Of a stretch of 64,000 bases of DNA, positions 1-8,214 are shown in pieces; within the stretch, counting starts at the first letter, position 1, and every line of letters starts with the position of its first letter. The notes under the pieces are model-generated. The model saw nothing but the letters and a program-made list of their open reading frames with translations, was not told where the DNA came from and made no database searches. The DNA comes from Protula sp. h YS-2021 (taxonomy: Eukaryota; Annelida; Polychaeta; Sabellida; Serpulidae), in the NCBI GenBank assembly GCA_949752745.1, contig OX457028.1, positions 26,107,458-26,171,457 of the forward strand. The letters run 5' to 3'. A program made the position numbers and the translations under genes.

Positions 1-1644
1 ACTGATCCTAATCGAATAATTCCTACAATTGATTGGTGAAGAGGTCAGGTGTCTCACAGGGCACTCAATGGTTGCAACACCAAGAAGTGAAGAGATCACG
101 AGCCTCACAGGGCACCTCTCAATTTAGGAATTAGCCTAACTTGGGGAACAGCTTCAATTGATAGGTGAAGAGGTCTGGTGTCTCACAGGGCACTAAATGA
201 CTGGCAACGCCAAGAAGTGAAGAGATCACGAGCCTCACAGGGCACCTTTCAGTTGAAGAAGTTCAGAAACACGATATTTCGTGCCGACGTATTCCTGACT
301 TAACCTAAAATTTTGAGTTCTTTGTCAATTGGTGAAGAGATCTAAAGTCTCACAGGGCACCGCTTGACCAAAGAAAAGCACCGAAATCACCAAACGCGAC
401 TTCCCAGAAATCGTATAACTCTCTGCTTGGTCCAACCAAGCAAGACTATGGCTTTCGCTTTGCTTTCTCCGGCTATCTGAACTCGTTGAGACCCAGCTCA
501 ATTCTGCTTAACTTGTCTAAAACATGCCCTTATAAACCCTAAACGCGGTATAATTTAACACGTGACTTGATTTTGATTGGCCGAGAGGCGGCGGAGTCAG
601 GAAACAATACGCGAGAAAATAGTCCCCAAATATACCTCTGATTTAGTGACATAATCTCTCTAAATAATTTCTCCGTAAATATCTTTACATAATATAAATA
701 ACCAGACGCGAAAATATTACTTTTAATAAGTTTAAACATGCATCTTTTATTATGTTTATTTCTCAGGAGAATCGAGACCAACGCGTCTCAGATTTCCGAC
801 CAATCACAGACTAGCGTACCATTATGCTTATCATTAACCTTTGGAGCTACCGGCAAGCATAAACACATCTGTAAACAAGTGACATTTTAAGCCCTAAAAT
901 CACTACGCTGAAGCTTGCCGGGGGTTAACCTTACTGTCTAATTTTACTGTCCTAGGAGATGCACTTTATTTACCTTATAACGAACATCCTAATTACTGGC
1001 ATGTTCCAAAATAATATTCAAGGTTATTCCTATATACAGAAAACAAAATAAACCAACCTTTCACAGCTCTTCGGACGCGCTTATTTATTATCCTTATTTG
1101 TAACACAGTTTAATTCTAAATTATGAAGTCACTCTAAAGCGAGAAATGTCCATAAACTACCCGTAATTTATCTAAGTTTTATCCAGAGTGATTATTATTT
1201 TATTTCTAATATTATCCTTATTTTATTGAGCTCAAATCGTATGGCAAACAACTCGAGACTGTTAACTATAAGCGCGGTTTTGATGAATGATAACCCCTAG
1301 AAAAACAGCCCTATTTATACCGATAATTGGACACGAAATTCAACTCAAGACTGAGCACAGCGTGACACGTACTCAGCGGTTACTCATGGGTAATTGCAAT
1401 TTCTCCCCGCCGCAACTCAACCCTGAGTAGAATACGCAGTTCAGAATCCCGCTGACACCTGAGTACAAAAATGCAATTGAGAAGTTCGGTGACACGGATG
1501 TAATTATGAATTGAATACAACACGCGATTGAGAACTCTGTGACACCTACTCGGGATAATTGCGATTACCTCCCTAAACAAAAATACCCATAAATTACTGC
1601 AAATATACATATAAAATACATAAATAAAAACGGGGTCTACTACA
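1..1644 (-). repeat. Gypsy 3' LTR (partial; continues left of the window)
   Basis: It matches 6571-8214 base for base at the places checked, apart from 1498. About 451 bp of the expected 2095 bp lie outside the window. The inner border is CTACTACA at 1637-1644, next to the polypurine tract. The short open frames inside it (for example 539-781) recur identically in the other LTR and look non-coding. Confidence 0.93.
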
Positions 1645-1659
1645 CTGCCCCCTCCTTTC
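1645..1659 (-). promoter_or_regulatory. Gypsy polypurine tract (plus-strand primer)
   Basis: On the minus strand this reads GAAAGGAGGGGGCAG and directly abuts the 3' LTR start TGTAGTAG. Its position and purine content are those of the polypurine tract that primes plus-strand DNA synthesis. Confidence 0.8.
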
Positions 1660-1747
1660 AAAAATAAATCACTCCTGTGATTTCCTTATCACAACCACTC
1701 ATTAATACATACAAGCATATACATATATCAGACATTTCAAGAGGACA

Positions 1748-3538
1748 TCACGTGACTTTCTCGATCTTGGATGGACAAGTCGAAACCCCTTCCTCCGAGA
1801 CAACGTGGCCGAGAAAAGATACGCTCTTCTGGAATAAGAAGCAATTTTTGGTTTTTAGCTTCAGGTTGGCTCCCCTTAGTCGTACGAGAACTTGTTCCAG
1901 GTTCACTATGGCTTCATCAAATGTTGATCCGTATACAATGAGGTCGTCCATATAGATCAACAACGTATGCCACTGTAGTCCTTTCAAAACCTTTTCCATA
2001 AGCCTTTCGCAAGTAGCGGGCCCTCCTGTTAACCCAAAAGGTAGCATTTCATACTCGAACAGGCCCATCCGTGTGGAAAAAGCCGTTTTGGGAATACTGC
2101 TCGCGTCTAATTCAATCTGATGGAAACCCGCTGCGAGATCTAAAGATGAGAACCACGAAGCTCCTGACAGTGCATCGAGACAGGAGTTTATCGATGGAAG
2201 CGGAAACGCGTCTTTTCTTGTCACGTTGTTGACTGCCCGAAGATCTTGACAGATTCGCAGAGAACCATCCGATTTCCGCACCGGGACGATGCAAGAACTC
2301 CAGGGGCTATTGGATGGACGAATCAATCCTGCGTCTAACAGCTTTTTTATTTCTTTGTCTACTTCTGCTTGGAGGTGGATTGGAACCTTGCGAGGTGGCA
2401 ATTTGATCGGTTTCGCATCCCCTGTGTCGATATGGTGCTGCACGATTTTGGTCCGACCTAGATCGAGTGGACCCGACGAAAACACGTCCGGATATTTGAG
2501 GAGTAGTTCTTTTACCTTCCGGGTCTGTTCTGCTTTGAGATCTTGGCATGTCCGAGCAAATAACTCGGAAAGATGTTCCGGAACTTCAGTCCCGAGACTA
2601 GGTCCTTCAGGGATCGAGAATTTGTCACCAAGTTCTAAATCAGGATACTGAAGAAGTACTCGCCGGATCTGAATCTTCTGGGTTTCCTCGATTTCCTTAT
2701 TTGACTGGAGGGCGTGTTCTACGACTGGTTCCAGAATTTCGCTCTCCGTACTTGCCTTGTAGTACAAATCGTGTGTTGGATCCATGCCTTGGATAGGAAG
2801 GGCAATCCCCACGCTGGTATTCTTGAAGATCTGAACCGGCTCGTCAGTCACGTTCAAGACTCGGATCGGCACTTCCTTCTTCTGCGGATTTACAAGGACT
2901 CGACCCAGCAGGAGTTGGCTGCGTTCCTTAAAGCACTGTGACGGCTCTATTAGTGCGCAGGAGCTAACAGAACCTCGTCGTCGTACATAAGCCTGCACTA
3001 CCATTTCACTGTTGGGAGGCACGACGATATTCTTTCGGCACTGGATTTTGCATGACTGAAATGCATCGCTCGTTTCCTCTCTGATTGGTACAGTCTGTCC
3101 ATGAATCGTCATCGTTCCCGTCTTTACATCAAGTGGACCATGTTCCCTAATAAAATCGAGCCCCAGTAGACCGTCGCACTCAATCTCTGCCACTAGAAGG
3201 CGCCATTCGACCGAGGCAGAACCAAAGTTGATCGTGGAACTGCACCACCCTAATGCCGACATCTCTCGTCCGTCTGCCAATACCAATTTCTCACGTGCCT
3301 CCTCGAGACGCGGCTTCATTCCCTCGGGAATGCGAGAAAATATCTTGCTGGATATGATGGTCACGGACGATCCGGTATCCAATACAAAGTCGACCCCTTT
3401 GTTGGCTACACTTCCCGTTAAAAATACACCTGTCACGGAGGTCTGGTTCAGATTTATGGATTTCAACTCGATGACTGGCCTCTGTTGTGACCCATTATGG
3501 TCCTCGTTGACTGTGGACTGGGTCCCGTCCACAGTCAA
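1748..3538 (-). CDS. pol: Gypsy pol fragment: protease and reverse transcriptase, truncated before RNase H
   Basis: The open frame is 596 codons. An aspartic protease lies near the N terminus with LDTGSS (catalytic D54). Reverse transcriptase covers about residues 355-590, with the typical LDLAAGFHQIEL block and YMDD at 529-532. The frame ends at KIEKVT, where complete gypsy pol would continue into the RT thumb, RNase H and integrase; a complete pol is roughly 1000 residues or more. No ATG opens the frame: it begins at a TTG one frame back from the end of gag, so expression probably depends on -1 frameshifting at 3544-3550. With integrase missing, this copy could move only with enzymes supplied in trans. 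Confidence 0.92.
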   Translation of the reverse strand: MTVDGTQSTVNEDHNGSQQRPVIELKSINLNQTSVTGVFLTGSVANKGVDFVLDTGSSVTIISSKIFSRIPEGMKPRLEEAREKLVLADGREMSALGWCSSTINFGSASVEWRLLVAEIECDGLLGLDFIREHGPLDVKTGTMTIHGQTVPIREETSDAFQSCKIQCRKNIVVPPNSEMVVQAYVRRRGSVSSCALIEPSQCFKERSQLLLGRVLVNPQKKEVPIRVLNVTDEPVQIFKNTSVGIALPIQGMDPTHDLYYKASTESEILEPVVEHALQSNKEIEETQKIQIRRVLLQYPDLELGDKFSIPEGPSLGTEVPEHLSELFARTCQDLKAEQTRKVKELLLKYPDVFSSGPLDLGRTKIVQHHIDTGDAKPIKLPPRKVPIHLQAEVDKEIKKLLDAGLIRPSNSPWSSCIVPVRKSDGSLRICQDLRAVNNVTRKDAFPLPSINSCLDALSGASWFSSLDLAAGFHQIELDASSIPKTAFSTRMGLFEYEMLPFGLTGGPATCERLMEKVLKGLQWHTLLIYMDDLIVYGSTFDEAIVNLEQVLVRLRGANLKLKTKNCFLFQKSVSFLGHVVSEEGVSTCPSKIEKVT

Positions 3539-5907
3539 TGGAAGTTTCCCTGGTTCTGGTTTGATCGACGATGGCTGCTGGGTACAAATGGTCTGCTCTC
3601 TGAGTCCATTTTGGTATCCTGCGGGCCTGAACTACTGGCACCCTTGGAGTTTGACGAATTCTGACAATCTCGTGCCCAGTGGGAGTGATCTCCGCATTTA
3701 AAACATTTCTTCTCCTTTTTGGTCCGTGGGGCATGCTGACCTTGTTGGTTCGGCGCTTGCATTTCTTGGACGCGGCTCTGGAGACTCGAGATTTGTTGTG
3801 TTATTTGTCTGTTGTTTTCATTCATCTGTTTCATGGTATGTACAAGCTCAGCTAGTCGTTTGTCCATTTGGCTCTCCGGGTGGGCCTGAGCTTCCCGTTC
3901 ACCGCTTCCTGGACATCTCTTCGCGAAGTGTGTTCTGTCACCAGATTTGTAACATCCACTATCCTTCTGTCTCTGTGTGCCTGAGTTGGTCGTAGAGACC
4001 GTTGCTACTCGAAGCGACCTCTTAGCGGTGGACTGGATTCGGTCCTTTTCCAGAGCGTCCTGTGCCTCGATGCGTAGCGTTTCCTGTACAGTCTCCCGCA
4101 GTGTTTTGGTGTTGGCCCTCCTCACGTCTTTCCGCAGGTCGGGGTCTTGGAGCGCATCAACGAAATGCTGGCTGCATATGGCTTCCAGGCTGGGCAATCC
4201 TTGCAAGTCTGGGTAGGCACGAGCTGCTAGACGTCTTATGTCGTCAGCAAGTTCGGGGTACGTCTCCTTGGGCTTCTTCGTTCGATTTCGCAACTCTAGG
4301 ATACACAGGTTCTCGGGTTTGTGGGCTCCGTACCGGTCCTGAAGGTGTTGCACTAGGGTCTTGAAGTCCTGACGTTGCCCAATGGTGAGGTCACTTAAAA
4401 CCTGTGCGGCTGATCCCTCCAGACTGGCAGCCAAGAACCGGCTTTTGTCGAACTCGCTCCAAGCGTTCATGTCGGCTATGATTTCGAACTGTATGAGGTA
4501 GTCCTCCCAGGTCGACTGTCCCGAGAATTTTGGAGGGTAAACGATGGGTTTCTGCATAGCCTGTGGGTGGTATGGTGTGTTCCTTGTTGATCTGGCATAG
4601 CCCTCGGGCATCCCATAGCCATAGCTGTGGTGATCCGAGTCTCTGATCCGGGTGTAATGCCTCTCACTTGGATCGTTGCACCGGCTTTCGTCCTCCCAGG
4701 TCGGCGGGATTACCTCACGACTCCGTATGTCTGGCTGACGTTGGCCCGTGACACTGCTTACGAACTCACGACTGTTTGGGCCCCAGCCCAAGTCGTCCCG
4801 CGATGAAAATACCACTCTCCGGCGCTGTTCCTGGTCATACATAGATCCTGCATTTCGGTATCTTAGTGGCTGCTGACCGATATCCTCGTCTTTCCGCGAG
4901 GGGACACCGAACCCACGTGTCTCCCGACGTCCTTCCGATTTATCACAGTCGTAACCCAGGCCTTGGTCGCCGTATCCATAGGGACAGTTGATGGAATCTT
5001 TCCGTGATAGGACTGTGGCACTCCGTTGCTCTGGCATTGGCACTGAACGTTGTCGTTCATAGTAGGTGGCTTGGTCACGGTACTTGGGTGGTCCGGGTCT
5101 TGCAAATAGATCTTCCCATTGCGCGGTGCCGTCCCTGTGTTGCGCCCGTACTCGCAAGTCCCTAACGGAGTCGGCGTGGCGGTTCCGTAATTGTTTGGAA
5201 TCCCACCCTGTTGCCTCGGGTAGTGGTGCAACTATTCTTTGTCTTGGTGGCGACTGGACCATGTAGGAGTTCCGGCTTCTCAGGCGTTCGGGGTACTCGT
5301 CTTCGTTTGCCCATGGCTGCTCATAACAGGCTGGCTGTTCTGCGTCGGAGCCGTAGTAGCTATATCTGGGTTGCGCGTTGGTGGCTACTCGCTCACCCGG
5401 CTGTTGCAAATAGTGCAGTCGACTCGGGCGGGGTGGACTCTGTCCGACTATCAGGCTGTTGGTATTTCGCCTTGGCGGGTATGTATCGTCATAACAGTTC
5501 TTTCTCAGCGTTTGCTCTTCGTCCCCACTGGGTGTCCTAGACGGCATCCCGATAACTCGCTTCTGATGGCCTGGGGTAGATTGTTGTGGCACTTGAGCTC
5601 TGGCGCTGAACAACGGGGATGCTGGTCGCCTATGGGTCGGAACAGAAATGGTGCGGAACTGATGTCCATCAGATGCGTACTGTCCTGGATCACTGCTAGT
5701 GTGTCTGAGCGGTAGTTGCGCGAATTCGACATCTGACGCCTCTGTGTCGGCATCGCATGGATCGCTGTAATAACGACGGGGGCGTTTCCCCATGGGTATA
5801 GTGTCCTCCAGTGGACGACAGTCTTCGTCTCGATCCGCCAGTCTACCAAACTGAATGGTAGAGTCCTCGCCATAATCGGACCCTCCGTAGGCCTGTGGTG
5901 ACCGCAT
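3535..5907 (-). CDS. gag: Gypsy Gag polyprotein
   Basis: The frame is open from 5964, but the upstream codons start from TTG. The first ATG is at 5907 and is taken as the start, giving about 790 residues. (Residue numbers here count from 5964.) The first 470 residues are a low-complexity, Arg/Gln/Tyr/Pro-rich region of no recognisable fold. About 477-635 resembles a retrotransposon capsid domain: it opens PPKFSG, then a WEDYLIQFE helix, a leucine-rich middle and a DRYG segment. A perfect CCHC zinc knuckle lies at 754-767 (CFKCGDHSHWARDC). A second knuckle-like element at 671-684 (CYKSGDRTHFAKRC) has Ser in place of the second Cys. The Arg-rich N-terminal extension is long for a gypsy Gag. Role: particle assembly and RNA packaging. 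Confidence 0.88.
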   Translation of the reverse strand: MRSPQAYGGSDYGEDSTIQFGRLADRDEDCRPLEDTIPMGKRPRRYYSDPCDADTEASDVEFAQLPLRHTSSDPGQYASDGHQFRTISVPTHRRPASPLFSARAQVPQQSTPGHQKRVIGMPSRTPSGDEEQTLRKNCYDDTYPPRRNTNSLIVGQSPPRPSRLHYLQQPGERVATNAQPRYSYYGSDAEQPACYEQPWANEDEYPERLRSRNSYMVQSPPRQRIVAPLPEATGWDSKQLRNRHADSVRDLRVRAQHRDGTAQWEDLFARPGPPKYRDQATYYERQRSVPMPEQRSATVLSRKDSINCPYGYGDQGLGYDCDKSEGRRETRGFGVPSRKDEDIGQQPLRYRNAGSMYDQEQRRRVVFSSRDDLGWGPNSREFVSSVTGQRQPDIRSREVIPPTWEDESRCNDPSERHYTRIRDSDHHSYGYGMPEGYARSTRNTPYHPQAMQKPIVYPPKFSGQSTWEDYLIQFEIIADMNAWSEFDKSRFLAASLEGSAAQVLSDLTIGQRQDFKTLVQHLQDRYGAHKPENLCILELRNRTKKPKETYPELADDIRRLAARAYPDLQGLPSLEAICSQHFVDALQDPDLRKDVRRANTKTLRETVQETLRIEAQDALEKDRIQSTAKRSLRVATVSTTNSGTQRQKDSGCYKSGDRTHFAKRCPGSGEREAQAHPESQMDKRLAELVHTMKQMNENNRQITQQISSLQSRVQEMQAPNQQGQHAPRTKKEKKCFKCGDHSHWARDCQNSSNSKGASSSGPQDTKMDSESRPFVPSSHRRSNQNQGNFH
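3544..3550 (-). promoter_or_regulatory. Probable -1 frameshift slippery heptamer GGGAAAC at the gag/pol junction
   Basis: On the minus strand the gag frame reads CAG GGA AAC TTC CAT TGA. G-GGA-AAC is a perfect X XXY YYZ slippery heptamer in the gag frame, ending 6 nt before the gag stop. A -1 slip enters the pol frame with no intervening stop. The same heptamer is an established -1 site at the gag-pro junction of some retroviruses. No pseudoknot was modelled. Confidence 0.75.
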
Positions 5908-6099
5908 TCTTGACAACGCGCGATGAGCAAAAATGAGGGGTTGCGAATAACCTTGGACGAACAAAGGACGAACCCTAAACTATTTATTTTTTTATTAAAG
6001 ACCGGGCACTTAGCTTAAGTTAACCTCCAATAACCTATTCACTATTTTATTTATCTAAGTAGGTTCGAGCACTGGACCCTAACTCAACGAGTAAAAAGG
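5908..6099 (-). other. Gypsy 5' untranslated leader
   Basis: This AT-rich sequence lies between the primer binding site and the first gag ATG. The gag frame is open from 5964 to 5907 but has no ATG there. No other feature seen. Confidence 0.6.
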
Positions 6100-6117
6100 G
6101 CCCCACATTGGGCGCCA
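6100..6117 (-). promoter_or_regulatory. Gypsy primer binding site
   Basis: On the minus strand, after the LTR end GTTACA and a 2 nt spacer, the sequence reads TGGCGCCCAATGTGGGGC. TGG is complementary to a tRNA CCA tail, and TGGCGCCC is a common primer-site start. The tRNA species was not determined. Confidence 0.8.
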
Positions 6118-6119
6118 AT

Positions 6120-8214
6120 TGTAACAAACTGTGATTCTTCTTTTGTATTTGTGAATAGGTACTGTGTGAAGTAGAAGGTTAAGCTACTGCCTCTCAGCAG
6201 AATAAGCGACTCTTAAAACAGTTATATAAATTTATTGATATAAAATTAACTTATTAAAACAACAACAGGGGTGGGAAAATACTCTCGGACACATAAAACT
6301 TATTACACGTTTACTCTCAACTATGTATTCACACCAGATACTGCAACAGGGCGTGTTGACCCTCCCTGGTCCTAAATGGCCCTGGCCGATCCTAGCGTGC
6401 CCTCACTGTTCCTATAACGTGTCCTAACTCCCGATCGGTCCCTGGGACCGTTCCCTAACTCTACAGCCTCGCCGTTTGGTGAAGAGGTCGAGTGTCTCAC
6501 AGGGCACTAAATGACTGGCAACGCCAAGAAGTGAAGAGATCACAAGCCTCACAGGGCACCTCGCAGCTAAACTGATCCTAATCGAATAATTCCTACAATT
6601 GATTGGTGAAGAGGTCAGGTGTCTCACAGGGCACTCAATGGTTGCAACACCAAGAAGTGAAGAGATCACGAGCCTCACAGGGCACCTCTCAATTTAGGAA
6701 TTAGCCTAACTTGGGGAACAGCTTCAATTGATAGGTGAAGAGGTCTGGTGTCTCACAGGGCACTAAATGACTGGCAACGCCAAGAAGTGAAGAGATCACG
6801 AGCCTCACAGGGCACCTTTCAGTTGAAGAAGTTCAGAAACACGATATTTCGTGCCGACGTATTCCTGACTTAACCTAAAATTTTGAGTTCTTTGTCAATT
6901 GGTGAAGAGATCTAAAGTCTCACAGGGCACCGCTTGACCAAAGAAAAGCACCGAAATCACCAAACGCGACTTCCCAGAAATCGTATAACTCTCTGCTTGG
7001 TCCAACCAAGCAAGACTATGGCTTTCGCTTTGCTTTCTCCGGCTATCTGAACTCGTTGAGACCCAGCTCAATTCTGCTTAACTTGTCTAAAACATGCCCT
7101 TATAAACCCTAAACGCGGTATAATTTAACACGTGACTTGATTTTGATTGGCCGAGAGGCGGCGGAGTCAGGAAACAATACGCGAGAAAATAGTCCCCAAA
7201 TATACCTCTGATTTAGTGACATAATCTCTCTAAATAATTTCTCCGTAAATATCTTTACATAATATAAATAACCAGACGCGAAAATATTACTTTTAATAAG
7301 TTTAAACATGCATCTTTTATTATGTTTATTTCTCAGGAGAATCGAGACCAACGCGTCTCAGATTTCCGACCAATCACAGACTAGCGTACCATTATGCTTA
7401 TCATTAACCTTTGGAGCTACCGGCAAGCATAAACACATCTGTAAACAAGTGACATTTTAAGCCCTAAAATCACTACGCTGAAGCTTGCCGGGGGTTAACC
7501 TTACTGTCTAATTTTACTGTCCTAGGAGATGCACTTTATTTACCTTATAACGAACATCCTAATTACTGGCATGTTCCAAAATAATATTCAAGGTTATTCC
7601 TATATACAGAAAACAAAATAAACCAACCTTTCACAGCTCTTCGGACGCGCTTATTTATTATCCTTATTTGTAACACAGTTTAATTCTAAATTATGAAGTC
7701 ACTCTAAAGCGAGAAATGTCCATAAACTACCCGTAATTTATCTAAGTTTTATCCAGAGTGATTATTATTTTATTTCTAATATTATCCTTATTTTATTGAG
7801 CTCAAATCGTATGGCAAACAACTCGAGACTGTTAACTATAAGCGCGGTTTTGATGAATGATAACCCCTAGAAAAACAGCCCTATTTATACCGATAATTGG
7901 ACACGAAATTCAACTCAAGACTGAGCACAGCGTGACACGTACTCAGCGGTTACTCATGGGTAATTGCAATTTCTCCCCGCCGCAACTCAACCCTGAGTAG
8001 AATACGCAGTTCAGAATCCCGCTGACACCTGAGTACAAAAATGCAATTGAGAAGTTCGGTGACACGGGTGTAATTATGAATTGAATACAACACGCGATTG
8101 AGAACTCTGTGACACCTACTCGGGATAATTGCGATTACCTCCCTAAACAAAAATACCCATAAATTACTGCAAATATACATATAAAATACATAAATAAAAA
8201 CGGGGTCTACTACA
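6120..8214 (-). repeat. Gypsy 5' LTR (complete, 2095 bp)
   Basis: It begins TGTAAC and ends CTACTACA on the plus strand, so the minus strand has the usual TG...CA termini. The inner end abuts the primer binding site and the outer end meets host sequence starting GTACCATAGCG. The same host sequence occurs uninterrupted at 50838, which fixes the outer boundary independently. At 2.1 kb it is long for a gypsy LTR. Confidence 0.93.
6475..6930. repeat. Tandem sub-repeats inside the gypsy LTR (also at about 1-360)
   Basis: A motif of about 28 bp, roughly GTGAAGAGGTCnnGTGTCTC followed by ACAGGGCAC, alternates with a variant GTGAAGAGATCACGAGCCTC plus the same ACAGGGCAC tail. Pairs recur about every 130 bp, giving seven copies in the complete LTR. 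The other LTR has the same copies in the part that lies inside the window. Confidence 0.8.

Larger units (their letters stand above)
1..8214 (-). mobile_element. Ty3/gypsy LTR retrotransposon, internally deleted, left end outside window
   Basis: Read on the minus strand, the order is 5' LTR (8214-6120), primer binding site, gag, pol fragment, polypurine tract and 3' LTR (1644 to beyond base 1). Protease, reverse transcriptase and a CCHC zinc knuckle identify an LTR retrotransposon, and the protease-RT order with an RT of YMDD type fits Ty3/gypsy. RNase H and integrase are missing: pol stops about 100 bp before the 3' LTR. The LTR copies are colinear over 1644 bp with a constant offset of 6570. 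The only difference found was A at 1498 versus G at 8068, so insertion was recent. The deletion makes this copy non-autonomous. Confidence 0.93.

Noticed and set aside
539..781. 80-codon minus-strand frame, repeated at 7109-7351
   Set aside because: It lies in both gypsy LTRs, has no domain, and is explained by LTR identity.
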